DNA from: Acidovorax sp. sic0104
GTDB lineage: Bacteria > Pseudomonadota > Gammaproteobacteria > Burkholderiales > Burkholderiaceae_C
Direction of reading: 5' to 3'
Assembly (NCBI RefSeq): GCF_019219095.1
Contig: NZ_JAHUWH010000010.1
Span: 124,001-188,000, forward strand
DNA length: 64,000 bases
Shown here: positions 25,892 to 35,227 of the stretch, piece after piece
Numbering within the stretch: position 1 is the stretch's first letter
How the letters are laid out: every line of letters starts with the position of its first letter
Program-made: the position numbers and the translations under genes
Notes under the pieces: model-generated
Databases searched by the model: none
The model's input: only the letters and a program-made list of their open reading frames with translations
Told to the model about the DNA's origin: nothing

Positions 25892-27028
25892 TCAACCGCC
25901 CGTGGATTCGCGGACGATGGCCCAGCGGCCGTTGTGGTTCACCAGATCAAGCGTCTTGCGGCTGGTGACGTTGAGCGCATCGGCGCTGTAGGCCTGGCGA
26001 AAACGGGCCGTGGCCTTGTCGCCGCTCACGGTGACGCTCAGGTCGGACAGCTGCACACTGATCTTGGACTTGCCCACGATGCGTGACTCACGCTCTTTCT
26101 CCCAGGCAGCACGCGTCTGGCGGCCCGGTGGGTCGAACGCCTTGCCGTAGGCACCCAGATAGGCGCCCATGTCCTTGGCAGCCCAGGCTGCGGCCCATGC
26201 CTGGACAGCGGATGTGACAGCCTGCACCGTTGCATCGGAGGCTGCTGCTGCTGAAGCCGGGGCGGGCGATGGAGCGGGTGCCGGTGCAGCCGCCGGAACG
26301 GGCGCTGCAGCAGACGCCGCTGGAGCTGCTGCTGACGACGGGGCCGGAGCCGGTGTTGGCGCTGGCTTGGCGGCCGGTGCAGGCGTGGCTGCTGCCACGG
26401 GCACTGGGGCTGGTGCCGGTGCGGCCGGGCGGGGCGCTGCTGTGGGGGCGGCACCGGTGGGTGCAGGCGCCGCAGCTGCGGGGCGGCCTGATTTGACGGC
26501 TGCGTCGGCGGTGAACAGGTCGCGGATCAGCGCGAGCTTGGGCTTGAGGGTGTTGGCGCTGGTGGCGTCAAGCTGCAAGGCCTTGTTGTAGGCCTGGCTG
26601 GCCAGCTTGGCGTAGATGTCACCCAGGTTCTCATGCGCCGTGGCGTAGCTCGGGTTCGTGCGGATCGCCATTTCCAGCGCAGTGCGGGCCTTGTCGAGCT
26701 GGTTCTGGTTGGCGTAGAGCACGGCCAGGTTGTTGTAGGGCTCGGGCAGCTCGGGATACTCTTCCGTGAGCTTGGTGAACGTGGCAATGGCATCGCTGGG
26801 CTTGCCGCTGTCGGCTTGTGCCACGCCGCGCAGGAAGCGCAGCTGCGGATCGCGCGGATTGGCCGCCAGGCGCTGGTCGGCCTTGACCAATGCCTCGGCC
26901 GCCTTGCCGGTCTTGAGCAGTTGTGCGATCTCGGAATAGTCATCGGCATGGGCCACGCCCGTGCTGAGCAGCGCGGTCAGCGCCGCCAGGCGCAGGAGTC
27001 GTGGAAGAGTGCGGAGGACTGGCTTCAT
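25892..27028 (-). CDS. Exported TPR protein with C-terminal NTF2-like (Cds6) domain
   Basis: The ATG at 27028 starts a signal peptide (LLRLAALTALLSTGVAHA). Residues about 25-185 are tetratricopeptide repeats (LPEPYNNLAVLYANQNQLDKA and similar). A strongly biased Ala/Pro linker of about 80 residues follows, then an NTF2-like domain ending in LDLVNHNGRWAIVRESTGG. The architecture and its neighbour, an L,D-transpeptidase with the same type of C-terminal domain, suggest a shared envelope function, perhaps a scaffold for cell-wall enzymes. The repetitive linker is GC-extreme and may vary in length between strains. Confidence 0.85.
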   Translation of the reverse strand: MKPVLRTLPRLLRLAALTALLSTGVAHADDYSEIAQLLKTGKAAEALVKADQRLAANPRDPQLRFLRGVAQADSGKPSDAIATFTKLTEEYPELPEPYNNLAVLYANQNQLDKARTALEMAIRTNPSYATAHENLGDIYAKLASQAYNKALQLDATSANTLKPKLALIRDLFTADAAVKSGRPAAAAPAPTGAAPTAAPRPAAPAPAPVPVAAATPAPAAKPAPTPAPAPSSAAAPAASAAAPVPAAAPAPAPSPAPASAAAASDATVQAVTSAVQAWAAAWAAKDMGAYLGAYGKAFDPPGRQTRAAWEKERESRIVGKSKISVQLSDLSVTVSGDKATARFRQAYSADALNVTSRKTLDLVNHNGRWAIVRESTGG

Positions 27029-27245
27029 GGAGGATTCCGGGGGGTTGAGCAGCGGCCCGCAGGAGCGGGGGCTTATACTGCGGCGGATTGTAGCTGAGGG
27101 GGTTGTCATGACGGAACGCTGTTGCCGCGGGTGATTTTGCTGAGGGCCCTCGTCTCGGCCCACCCCCTGCCGGGTGCTCTTGGCCCCCTGCTGCCGGGTG
27201 AAATTCAATTCACCCAACCACCCCCATCCCCGTGACTGAAATCCC

Positions 27246-28625
27246 ATGAGTTTGCGCATCTACAACACGCTGTCGCGTGCATTGGAGGACTTTTCCCCGC
27301 TCGAAACCGGTCATGTGCGCATGTATGTGTGCGGCATGACCATCTATGACCTGTGCCACATCGGCCACGCCCGCATGATGATGGCGTTCGACGTGGTGCA
27401 GCGCTGGCTCAAGAGCAGCGGAATGCGCGTGACCTATGTGCGCAACATCACCGACATCGACGACAAGATCATCAAGCGCGCGCTCGAGCGGGGTATCACC
27501 ATCCGCCAGCTCACCGACGAGATGATCGCGGCCATGCACCAGGACATCGGTCTCCTGGGCATCGAGCCCCCATCGCTCGAGCCCCGCGCCACCGAATACG
27601 TGCCCCAGATGCTCTCGCTCATCGGCCAGCTCGAAGGCAAGGGCCTGGCATACCGCGCGAGCAACGGAGACGTGAACTACGCGGTGCGCAAGTTCGACGG
27701 CTACGGCAAGCTGTCGGGCAAGTCTCTCGACGAGCTGCGCGCGGGTGAACGCGTGGCCGTGCTGGACGGCAAGGAAGACCCGCTCGACTTCGTGCTGTGG
27801 AAGTCCTCCAAGCCCGAGGAGCCGCCCGAGGCCAAGTGGGACAGCGAATTCGGCTCCGGCCGCCCCGGCTGGCACATCGAATGCTCGGCCATGTGCGGCG
27901 CCACGCTGGGCGAGACCTTCGACATCCACGGCGGCGGTGCGGACCTGCAGTTCCCCCATCACGAGAACGAGATCGCCCAGAGCGAGGGCGCCACGGGCAA
28001 GCCCCTGGCCAAATTCTGGGTGCACAACGGCTTCGTGCGGGTGGACAACGAGAAGATGTCCAAGAGCCTGGGCAACTTCTTCACCATCCGTGACGTTCTC
28101 AAGACCTACGACGCGGAAACCGTGCGCTTCTTCATCGTGCGCGCCCATTACCGCAGCGCGCTGAACTACAGCGATGCCCACCTGGACGACGCGCGCCAGG
28201 CCTTGAAACGCCTGTACACGGCGCTGAGCCTGGTGGCACCGGCCGATGTGGCGGCCATCGACTGGGCGGACCCGCACGCCGCGCGCTTCAAGGCCGCGAT
28301 GGACGAGGACTTCGGCACGCCCGAGGCGGTGGCGGTGCTGTTCGACCTGGCGGGCGAGGTCAACAAGACCCGCTCTGTCGAGCTGGCGGGCCTGCTCAAG
28401 GCGTTGGGCGGGTGCCTGGGCATCCTGCAGGGTGACCCGAAGGGCTTCCTGCAGGCGGGCGCCAGCGTGAACCGCATGGACATCGAGGCGCAGATCGCTG
28501 CCCGCGCCGCCGCCAAGGCCGGCAGGGACTTTGCCGAGGCCGACCGCATCCGCCAGGCGCTGCTCGCCCAGGGCATCGTGCTCAAGGACTCCGCTGCCGG
28601 CACGACATGGGAAGCCGCGCAGTGA
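27246..28625 (+). CDS. cysS: Cysteinyl-tRNA synthetase
   Basis: The 459-residue class I synthetase charges tRNA-Cys. The zinc-binding and HIGH region is [18 protein letters not shown] (Cys30, HIGH at 38-41), further zinc ligands lie in HIECSAMC and [10 protein letters not shown], and KMSKSLGN is at about residue 270. It is divergent from the TPR gene and is followed by alkA, accA and tilS in the same direction. Confidence 0.97.
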   Translation: MSLRIYNTLSRALEDFSPLETGHVRMYVCGMTIYDLCHIGHARMMMAFDVVQRWLKSSGMRVTYVRNITDIDDKIIKRALERGITIRQLTDEMIAAMHQDIGLLGIEPPSLEPRATEYVPQMLSLIGQLEGKGLAYRASNGDVNYAVRKFDGYGKLSGKSLDELRAGERVAVLDGKEDPLDFVLWKSSKPEEPPEAKWDSEFGSGRPGWHIECSAMCGATLGETFDIHGGGADLQFPHHENEIAQSEGATGKPLAKFWVHNGFVRVDNEKMSKSLGNFFTIRDVLKTYDAETVRFFIVRAHYRSALNYSDAHLDDARQALKRLYTALSLVAPADVAAIDWADPHAARFKAAMDEDFGTPEAVAVLFDLAGEVNKTRSVELAGLLKALGGCLGILQGDPKGFLQAGASVNRMDIEAQIAARAAAKAGRDFAEADRIRQALLAQGIVLKDSAAGTTWEAAQ

Positions 28626-28639
28626 GCCCCTGTTATGTG

Positions 28640-28695
28640 CAAAAAATGCCTCCGGGGCTGATGGAGTAAGCGGTGGCAGCTTCTAAAAAGATAGC
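28640..28695. repeat. Dispersed repeat, copy C, overlapping the start of the glycosylase gene
   Basis: On the plus strand this copy reads like the reverse complement of copy A: a caaaaaatgcctcc segment, then gagtaagcgg, then the core agcttctaaaaagatagc. It ends about 23 nt inside the alkA-like gene, so it supplies the apparent ribosome binding site, the GTG start and the first codons. Confidence 0.5.
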
Positions 28696-29347
28696 GGTCG
28701 ATGCCGCAGCGCCGCCGTTGGTGCTTGCCACGCCGGACTACTGGGCCGAGGCTTGCAAGCATCTGGTCAAGAAAGACCGGGTGATGAAGCGCCTGATCCC
28801 GCAGTTCGGCGACGCCGCATTGCAGACCCGTGGCGACGCGTTCATCACTCTGGCGCGCTCCATCGTGGGCCAGCAGGTCTCCGTCAGCGCGGCCCAGGCC
28901 GTGTGGGAGCGTTTCGTGGCGCTGCTGCCACGCGGCATGAAGCCGTCCAGCGTGCTCAAGCTCAAGATCGACGACATGCGTGCGGCGGGCCTGTCGGCCC
29001 GCAAGGTGGACTACCTGGTGGACCTTGCCATGCACTTCGAGAGCGGCAAGCTCCACGTGAAGGACTGGGCGGCGATGGACGACGAGGCCATCATCGCCGA
29101 GCTGGTGGCCATCCGCGGCATCGGCCGGTGGACGGCCGAGATGTTCCTCATCTTCTACCTGATGCGGCCCAACGTATTGCCCCTGGACGACCCGGGGTTG
29201 ATCGCCGGCATCAGCCACAACTACTTTTCGGGCGACCCGGTCAGCCGCAGTGACGCGCGCGAAGTCGCCGAGGCATGGAAGCCCTGGAGCAGCGTGGCAA
29301 CTTGGTATATTTGGCGCTCGCTCGACCCCCAGCCGGTGGCGTACTGA
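28673..29347 (+). CDS. DNA-3-methyladenine glycosylase (AlkA-type, HhH-GPD superfamily)
   Basis: A 224-residue base-excision enzyme that removes alkylated purines. The helix-hairpin-helix is in LVAIRGIGRWTAEMFLIF and the catalytic Asp follows in LPLDDPGL. The ITLARSIVGQQVSVSAAQAV segment is the usual first helical motif. The start is a GTG with a GGAG site. The first dozen codons coincide with repeat copy C and look like a non-family extension (Ala/Lys-rich). It sits between cysS and accA. Confidence 0.9.
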   Translation: MAASKKIAVDAAAPPLVLATPDYWAEACKHLVKKDRVMKRLIPQFGDAALQTRGDAFITLARSIVGQQVSVSAAQAVWERFVALLPRGMKPSSVLKLKIDDMRAAGLSARKVDYLVDLAMHFESGKLHVKDWAAMDDEAIIAELVAIRGIGRWTAEMFLIFYLMRPNVLPLDDPGLIAGISHNYFSGDPVSRSDAREVAEAWKPWSSVATWYIWRSLDPQPVAY

Positions 29348-29463
29348 GCGCGGCTTGAACGGTGGCGCAGCCTGGCGCGCTTTACAAAACTCGTTACACG
29401 TCGGTTACAGTTCGGGCCATTCGTGGCTGCCGTCCACCGGCGCGAGCCCTTAGGAGAATAACG

Positions 29464-30441
29464 TTGGCGAAAAAGACCTTTCTGGATTTCGAACAGCCCA
29501 TCGCGGAACTCGAATCCAAAATTGAAGAACTGCGCTACGTGCAGACCGAAAGTGCCGTCGATATCTCGGAAGAGATCGACCAGCTGAGCAAGAAGAGCCA
29601 GCAGCTCACCAAGGACATCTACAGCGAGCTGTCGCCCTGGCAGATCACCAAGATCGCCCGCCACCCCGAGCGCCCCTACACGCTCGACTACGTGCGCGAC
29701 ATCTTCACCGACTTCGTGGAGCTGCATGGCGACCGCCATTACGCGGACGACCAGTCCATCGTCGGGGGGCTCGCGCGCTTCAACGGCCACGCCTGCATGG
29801 TGCTGGGCCACCAGAAGGGCCGCGACACGAAGGAGCGCGCCATGCGCAACTTCGGCATGAGCAAGCCCGAGGGCTACCGCAAGGCCCTGCGCCTGATGAA
29901 GACGGCCGAGAAGTTCAAGCTGCCGGTCTTCACCTTCGTGGACACCCCTGGCGCCTATCCCGGCATCGACGCCGAGGAGCGCGGCCAGTCCGAGGCCATC
30001 GGCCGCAACATCTTCGAGATGGCGCAGCTCGAGGTGCCCATCATCACCACCATCATCGGAGAAGGTGGCTCCGGCGGTGCGCTGGCCATCAGCGTGGCCG
30101 ACCAGGTCGTGATGCTGCAGTACGCCATCTATTCCGTGATCAGCCCCGAGGGCTGCGCCTCCATCCTCTGGAAGACCAGCGACAAGGCCCAGGAAGCGGC
30201 CGATGCCCTGGGCATCACCGCGCACCGTCTCAAGGCCCTGGGCCTGGTGGACAAGATCGTGAACGAACCCGTGGGCGGCGGGCACCGCGACCACAAGCAG
30301 ATGGCCGCTTTCCTCAAGCGCGCGCTGGGCGATGCATTCCGCCAAGTGGCCGACCTCAAGGTCAAGGATCTGCTGGAGCGCCGCTACGAGCGCCTGCAGA
30401 GCTACGGCCGGTTCAGCGACACCAAGGCGGACAGCCGCTGA
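29464..30441 (+). CDS. accA: Acetyl-CoA carboxylase carboxyltransferase subunit alpha
   Basis: The alpha half of the carboxyltransferase that makes malonyl-CoA for fatty acid synthesis. The 325-residue protein has the family opening [20 protein letters not shown], the acyl-CoA/carboxybiotin segment [20 protein letters not shown] and the Gly-rich [13 protein letters not shown]. The start is a TTG, supported by a TTAGGAG site 7 nt upstream. A terminator follows at 30510. Confidence 0.96.
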   Translation: MAKKTFLDFEQPIAELESKIEELRYVQTESAVDISEEIDQLSKKSQQLTKDIYSELSPWQITKIARHPERPYTLDYVRDIFTDFVELHGDRHYADDQSIVGGLARFNGHACMVLGHQKGRDTKERAMRNFGMSKPEGYRKALRLMKTAEKFKLPVFTFVDTPGAYPGIDAEERGQSEAIGRNIFEMAQLEVPIITTIIGEGGSGGALAISVADQVVMLQYAIYSVISPEGCASILWKTSDKAQEAADALGITAHRLKALGLVDKIVNEPVGGGHRDHKQMAAFLKRALGDAFRQVADLKVKDLLERRYERLQSYGRFSDTKADSR

Positions 30442-30509
30442 CGCAATCGTGGTCCGTGCCGGGCGAGGCTGACCGCTCCCGCCGGAGTCTCGCCACAGCC
30501 TTTTGACCT

Positions 30510-30536
30510 ACGGCCCTTCGGGGCCGTTTGTCGTTT
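30510..30536 (+). terminator. Rho-independent terminator after accA
   Basis: A seven-base-pair stem (acggccc / gggccgt) with a TTCG tetraloop is followed by a T-rich segment, 68 nt after the accA stop and upstream of the chemoreceptor gene. Confidence 0.75.
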
Positions 30537-30643
30537 TGGCGCCAACGCACCCGTTACGGCGAGGGCGCACCCGCTGGCGCTGCGATTGCAACCGGATGTA
30601 GCATGGCAGTGTCCTCCGCATCCGGGGGATTCGGGGGTGCCGC

Positions 30644-32494
30644 ATGTCGCTGCTCAAGACGCTCAAGGGTCAGATCCTTGCACTATCCACGGCCTGCCTG
30701 GTCCTGGCGCTGTTGGTGCTCACCGTGGCCAACTTCCTGGTGGCGCGCACCCAGGCCCGAGAAAGCCTCATCGAGGAGAGCCTGGCCACCGCCAAAAGCC
30801 ATGTGGAAACCATCGAGGAGTGGGGTCGCGGCAAGGCCATGATCGTCGCGGCCTCGCTGGTCGCCTTCGAGGAGCCCGAGCCTGCCAAGACCCTCGCCTT
30901 GCTGCGCGATGCGGGCAAGTTCTCCACGTTCTATTTCGGGTTCGCCGACAAGAAGTACGTCTTCTCCGAAACGCGCAGCCTGCCGCCCGACTATGACCCC
31001 ACCGCGCGGCCCTGGTACAAGCAGGCGGCGGCCGCGGGTGGCCCGATCATCACGCCGCCGTACATCTCGGCATCCGACGGCAAGCTGGTCGTCACCTTCG
31101 CATCGCCCTCGGGGGCCGGGTCCGCGCTCAAGGGGGTGGCTGCGGGCGACGTCTCCATGGAGTCCGTGGTGGCCACCGTCGCATCGGTGCGGCCCACGCC
31201 GCAGAGCTTCGGCTTCATGGCGTCGGCTGACGGCAAGATCATCGCCCACCCCGATGCCGCGCTCACGCTCAAGCCCCTGACCGACCTGGCGCCCGGCCTC
31301 ACCTCCGAAAAGCTACAGGCCGCCGCCAAGGCCAAGGACCTGCTGGGCATCGAGATCGGTGGCCGCCAGCGGCTGCTCACGGTGGTGCCCATCGCCGGCA
31401 CCAGCTGGATGCTGGTGGTGGCGCTCGACGAAAGCGAGGCGCTTGCCCCCATCCGCGCGATGCTGACCACCTCGGTGCTCTCCAGCATCGTGGTGCTGGC
31501 CATCGCCGTTGCCCTGCTGGCGGCCGTGCTGACGCAGCGCCTGCGCCGCCTCACCCAGGTGCGCGACGCGATGCACGAGGTGGGCGAGGGCGACGGCGAC
31601 CTCTCGCGCCGCATCGACACCCATGGCGAGGACGAACTGGCCCAGATCGCATCTAGCTTCAACAACTTCGCCGGCAAGCTCTCGGGCGTGCTCGCGCAGA
31701 TTCGCGAGGCCAGTGGATCGGTGCGCGTGGCGGCCGAAGAGATCGCCACCGGCAACCATGATCTGAGCGGACGCACCGAACTCACGGCCTCCAGCCTGGA
31801 GCAAACCTCGGCGTCCATGCAGCAGCTCACCGAGACCGTGCGGCACAACGCCGACGCCGCACGCCAGGCCAACCAGCTCGTCGCGCAGGCCTCCAGCGTC
31901 GCGCAGCACGGCGGCAAGGTCGTGGGCAACGTGGTGACCACCATGGACCAGATCAACGCGGCTTCGCGCAAGATCAACGACATCATCGGCGTGATCGACG
32001 GCATCGCGTTCCAGACCAACATCCTGGCGCTGAACGCGGCGGTGGAAGCCGCGCGGGCAGGCGAGCAGGGCCGTGGCTTTGCGGTGGTGGCGGGCGAGGT
32101 GCGCAGCCTGGCGCAGCGCAGTGCCGAGGCGGCGCGTGAGATCAAGACGTTGATCAACACCTCCGTCGAGCAGGTCGAGAACGGTTCGCGCCTGGTGCAC
32201 GATGCCGGCGCCACCATGACCGACATCGTTACCTCCGTGCAGCGTGTGACGGACATCATGGCCGAGATCACCGCGTCCACCAACGAGCAGAGCACCAGCA
32301 TCAACGAAGTGGGCCAGGCCGTATCGCACCTGGACCAGATGACGCAGCAGAACGCTGCGCTGGTGGAGCAGAGCGCCGCTGCAGCTCAAAGCCTCAAGGA
32401 CCAGTCGGTGCGGCTGTCCGAGGTGGTGGGCACGTTCCGCCTGTCCACCGACACGGCGCATGCTGCGCCGCGCCTGGGCGCGCCCGGCCATTGA
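30644..32494 (+). CDS. Methyl-accepting chemotaxis protein with periplasmic Cache sensor
   Basis: A 616-residue receptor. Helix 1 is at about 10-33; the double-Cache-type sensor at about 35-265 has DPTARPWYKQA, the usual ligand-site motif; helix 2 is at about 272-294; a HAMP follows, and the signalling domain has its hairpin tip in NILALNAAVEAARAGEQGR near residue 460. It passes ligand occupancy to CheA/CheW. There is no CheR-tethering pentapeptide at the C-terminus (it ends LGAPGH). Cache sensors of this motif often bind amino acids or organic acids; the ligand here is unknown. Confidence 0.93.
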   Translation: MSLLKTLKGQILALSTACLVLALLVLTVANFLVARTQARESLIEESLATAKSHVETIEEWGRGKAMIVAASLVAFEEPEPAKTLALLRDAGKFSTFYFGFADKKYVFSETRSLPPDYDPTARPWYKQAAAAGGPIITPPYISASDGKLVVTFASPSGAGSALKGVAAGDVSMESVVATVASVRPTPQSFGFMASADGKIIAHPDAALTLKPLTDLAPGLTSEKLQAAAKAKDLLGIEIGGRQRLLTVVPIAGTSWMLVVALDESEALAPIRAMLTTSVLSSIVVLAIAVALLAAVLTQRLRRLTQVRDAMHEVGEGDGDLSRRIDTHGEDELAQIASSFNNFAGKLSGVLAQIREASGSVRVAAEEIATGNHDLSGRTELTASSLEQTSASMQQLTETVRHNADAARQANQLVAQASSVAQHGGKVVGNVVTTMDQINAASRKINDIIGVIDGIAFQTNILALNAAVEAARAGEQGRGFAVVAGEVRSLAQRSAEAAREIKTLINTSVEQVENGSRLVHDAGATMTDIVTSVQRVTDIMAEITASTNEQSTSINEVGQAVSHLDQMTQQNAALVEQSAAAAQSLKDQSVRLSEVVGTFRLSTDTAHAAPRLGAPGH

Positions 32495-32659
32495 GCCGCC
32501 GCCGCTCCGTGGGCGCCTTGCGACCGGTGGGCCGTGCTGGCAGGGCGCTCGGTCCGCCGCCGCGATAATCCGGCCCATGTACCGTCGTCGTCCCCGGGCC
32601 CTGGCAGGCTTCCTGTTTCATTGCGTTGACGCAGCCGCCCGGCTGGGCAAGGGCTGGGC

Positions 32660-33610
32660 GTGACCCAGTCTTTCGACGCCGCGATCCAGGCCTTTGCCCC
32701 CGCGCTCCCGTTGGCCGTGGGTTTGAGTGGCGGGGCTGACTCCACCGCGTTGCTTGTGGCCTGCGCGCGGCGCTGGCCAGGACAGGTGCAGGCCGTGCAT
32801 GTCCACCATGGCCTTCAAGCCGCCGCCGACGGCTTCGAGCGCCATTGCGCCAGCCTGTGCCAGACCCTGGACGTGCCGCTCACCGTGCGGCGCCTTGATG
32901 CGCGAGCAGCACCCGGCCAAAGCCCTGAGGACGCGGCACGGCAAGCGCGCTACAAGGCTTTTGATGGCCTGGCGCTCGGCCAGCAAGCGCTGCCAGCTAT
33001 CCAATCGATAGCACTTGCGCAACATGCCGACGATCAGGTCGAGACCGTGCTGCTGGCGCTTTCAAGGGGCGCTGGCGTGGCGGGGCTGGCGGCGATGCCT
33101 GCGCAATGGGAACGTGCAGGCCTGCAGTGGCACCGCCCGCTGCTGCAGGTGGCGGGCGCCGACGTGCGCGCCTGGGTGCAGGCGCAGGGCCATGCGTGGA
33201 TCGAAGACCCCACCAACACCGACACGCGCTTCACCCGCAACCGCATCCGCGCGCAGTTGTTGCCCGTACTGGACGCTGCCTTTCCAGCGTTTCGCGATAC
33301 CTTTGCGCGGTCTGCATCGCACGCGGCCCAAGCGGCGCAACTGCTGGAGGAGCTGGCTCGCGAGGACGTGCAACTCACGGGAATGCCCCCTGAAATCAAG
33401 ATTTTGCAGCGCCTGAGCCGTGCAAGGCAGGCCAACGTGCTGCGCCACTGGCTGCGCACGAGCCACCAGACGACCCCGGCCGCGGCGCAATTGGCGGAGC
33501 TGCTCGACCAGATCCAGGCCTGCACGACCCGGGGCCACGGCATCCGGATCAAGGTGGGGCGGGGCTTTGTGGTGCGGCAAGGTCCGACACTCGATTGGTG
33601 CGACGCATAG
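32660..33610 (+). CDS. tilS: tRNA(Ile)-lysidine synthase
   Basis: The enzyme converts the wobble cytidine of tRNA-Ile(CAU) to lysidine so that it reads AUA. The PP-loop ATP motif LSGGADST is at 22-29, and the partner motif is LAQHADDQVETVLLAL. It is 316 residues long, with the TilS substrate-binding domain but without the extra C-terminal domain of the E. coli protein, as is usual in Burkholderiales. The start is a GTG. A short stretch before AQHADDQ (about residues 103-117) coincides with repeat copy D and looks like a small in-frame insertion. Confidence 0.93.
   Translation: MTQSFDAAIQAFAPALPLAVGLSGGADSTALLVACARRWPGQVQAVHVHHGLQAAADGFERHCASLCQTLDVPLTVRRLDARAAPGQSPEDAARQARYKAFDGLALGQQALPAIQSIALAQHADDQVETVLLALSRGAGVAGLAAMPAQWERAGLQWHRPLLQVAGADVRAWVQAQGHAWIEDPTNTDTRFTRNRIRAQLLPVLDAAFPAFRDTFARSASHAAQAAQLLEELAREDVQLTGMPPEIKILQRLSRARQANVLRHWLRTSHQTTPAAAQLAELLDQIQACTTRGHGIRIKVGRGFVVRQGPTLDWCDA
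32967..33012. repeat. Dispersed repeat, copy D, inside tilS
   Basis: The block cagcaagcgctgccagctat followed by ccaatcgatagca matches the core layout of the repeats at 17865, 24462 and 28640. It lies in frame in tilS and encodes residues around ALPAIQSIALA, just upstream of the conserved HADDQVET motif. Confidence 0.45.
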
Positions 33611-33726
33611 TGTGTCTTGGGCTGCTCGTCCGCCGCCCGCACAATGCCCGAGAGACGGACCCGAGGGCGCCCGAACTGCCGGAACCACCAAAAAGTGCCT
33701 TTGAAATGAGGCATAATGGCGGGATT

Positions 33727-33819
33727 GGAAACGTGACCGAGTGGCCGAAGGTGCTCCCCTGCTAAGGGAGTATGGGGTGTAGAGCCTCATCGAGGGTTCG
33801 AATCCCTCCGTTTCCGCCA
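33727..33819 (+). tRNA. tRNA-Ser (anticodon GCU)
   Basis: The 93-nt sequence folds as a class II tRNA. The acceptor stem is ggaaacg/cgtttcc; the anticodon stem ctccc/gggag encloses ctGCTaa; there is a long variable arm; the T-arm is gaggg-ttcgaat-ccctc; and CCA is encoded. It reads AGC/AGU codons. It is followed at once by a terminator and the prophage integrase, so its 3' end is the probable integration site. Confidence 0.96.
33791..33819. other. Probable attL: 3' end of tRNA-Ser
   Basis: The prophage integrase lies directly behind this tRNA and belongs to a family that uses tRNA 3' ends. The T-arm to CCA segment is therefore the expected crossover core, left intact by integration. No second copy was seen in the window, which is expected because the prophage runs past position 64000. 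Confidence 0.6.
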
Positions 33820-33824
33820 GAGCT

Positions 33825-33857
33825 AAAAAAACCCGCCCTAAACCAGCGGGTTTTTTT
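33825..33857 (+). terminator. Rho-independent terminator after tRNA-Ser
   Basis: A symmetrical hairpin with stem aacccgc/gcgggtt, flanked by A-runs on the left and seven T on the right, lies 6 nt after the tRNA. The symmetry means it could work in both directions, ending the tRNA transcript. Confidence 0.85.
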
Positions 33858-34009
33858 ACGCCTGTGCTGGGCGTTGACCCCATATAAAACAACGTGGTAC
33901 GCTATGTTTCATGGTGTTTTATACAGTATCTTTGCAAGCAGCACCCAAACGGTTTCCATGCTCAATGCAAATTTTTATGGCCTATATGATGGCCTACAGA
34001 AATTGAGCC
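33858..34009. promoter_or_regulatory. AT-rich leader upstream of the integrase, with inverted repeat
   Basis: This short AT-rich stretch carries an inverted repeat with arms tataaaac (33883-33890) and gttttata (33916-33923), plus repeated tggcctat/tggccta segments near 33978-33997. It is where integrase arm-type or excisionase sites and the int promoter would be expected. Assignment rests on position and symmetry only. Confidence 0.4.
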
Positions 34010-35206
34010 ATGCCGAAGCGAATCCTTGAAATGACCGCGTTAGAGGTTTCCAGGCTGCGCGTGGAAGGCTCGCACGCTGTGGGCGGGGTCAGCGGCTTGT
34101 ATCTGCGGATTGAAGGTGGGTCGCGCACGTGGGTGCTGCGCTACGTGCACATGCGTCAGCGTCGGCGGATGGGCCTGGGCAGCTATCCAGGTGTGACGCT
34201 GGCCGCCGCGCGTGATGCGGCCCGCGCTGCGCTGGGCCAGCGTGACGCGGGTGCCGACCCCATCAAGACGCGCCAGGAGGAACGCGAGGCCGCGCGCCTG
34301 GCCGCAGCTCAGCGGCTGGAGTTCGACAAGGCCGCCGATGCCTTCATCACCGAACACGAAAGCACCTGGCGAAATGCCAAGCACGCCCAGCAGTGGCGTA
34401 ACACGCTCACCACATACGCGTCGCCGCACTTCGGCCGGCTGTCTGTCTCCGAGATTGACCAGGCCCACGTGCTGCGCGCTCTATCGCCAATCTGGAAGAC
34501 GAAGACCGAAACAGCCACCCGGGTGCGTGGGCGAATTGAACAGGTGCTGGATTGGGCAACCGCCCACGGCCACCGCAGTGGCCCCAACCCGGCCCGCTGG
34601 CGCGGGCAGTTGGAACACATCCTGGCCAACCCGGAAAAGGTCGCCCCGGTCAAACACCGCGCTGCAGTGCCCGTGGCCGATCTGCCGGCCGCCTATCAGC
34701 AGATAGCCGCTGTGGACGGGCAAAGCGCCCGCGCGCTTTGCTTCTTGATCTTGACTGCCGTGCGCTCTGGCGAGGTGCGCGGCATGGTGTGGAGCGAGGT
34801 CGATCTAGACGCGGCCTTGTGGGTCATTCCCGCCGAACGGATGAAGTCCAACCGGGAACACCGCGTGCCCCTCTCGCGCCAGGCCGTGGCGCTGTTGCGC
34901 ATTCAGGAGGCCGCGCGCGAGGAACTGGTGGAACACGTTTTCCCAAGCAATCGCAAAGGTCCTCTCTCTGACATGGCATTCACCGCGCTGATGCGCCGCC
35001 ATAAGTTGGCAGCCGTGCCCCACGGTTTCCGCAGCACATTTCGAGATTGGGCGGGCGAAACCACGCACCACCCACGCGATGCGGTGGAACTGTGCCTCGC
35101 GCACACCATCGACACCAAGACGGAAGCCGCTTACCGCCGCGGCGACATGTTTGAAAAACGCGCTGTCATCATGCAGGAGTGGGCTGACTATGCATGCGCC
35201 ATGTAG
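34010..35206 (+). CDS. int: Prophage tyrosine-recombinase integrase (P4-type family)
   Basis: A 398-residue site-specific recombinase with an N-terminal DUF4102 arm-binding domain (SGLYLRIEGGSRTWVLRY, GSYPGVTLAAAR), a SAM-like core-binding domain and the catalytic domain. Catalytic residues are visible: Arg in LTAVRSGEVRGM, His-x-x-Arg in VPHGFRSTFRDW, His in LAHTIDTKTEAAYRRGD, and the Tyr nucleophile in AAYRRGD. It faces away from the tRNA and mediates integration into and excision from its 3' end. Start-site support is weak; the ATG at 34031 is an alternative. Confidence 0.93.
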   Translation: MPKRILEMTALEVSRLRVEGSHAVGGVSGLYLRIEGGSRTWVLRYVHMRQRRRMGLGSYPGVTLAAARDAARAALGQRDAGADPIKTRQEEREAARLAAAQRLEFDKAADAFITEHESTWRNAKHAQQWRNTLTTYASPHFGRLSVSEIDQAHVLRALSPIWKTKTETATRVRGRIEQVLDWATAHGHRSGPNPARWRGQLEHILANPEKVAPVKHRAAVPVADLPAAYQQIAAVDGQSARALCFLILTAVRSGEVRGMVWSEVDLDAALWVIPAERMKSNREHRVPLSRQAVALLRIQEAAREELVEHVFPSNRKGPLSDMAFTALMRRHKLAAVPHGFRSTFRDWAGETTHHPRDAVELCLAHTIDTKTEAAYRRGDMFEKRAVIMQEWADYACAM

Positions 35207-35227
35207 CTCAGCGCTTCCATGTAGAAA

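Noticed and set aside
26169-26591. Gly/Ala-rich plus-strand frame within the TPR gene
   Set aside because: It is the complement of the Ala/Pro linker; strict dipeptide-like composition and no start signal.
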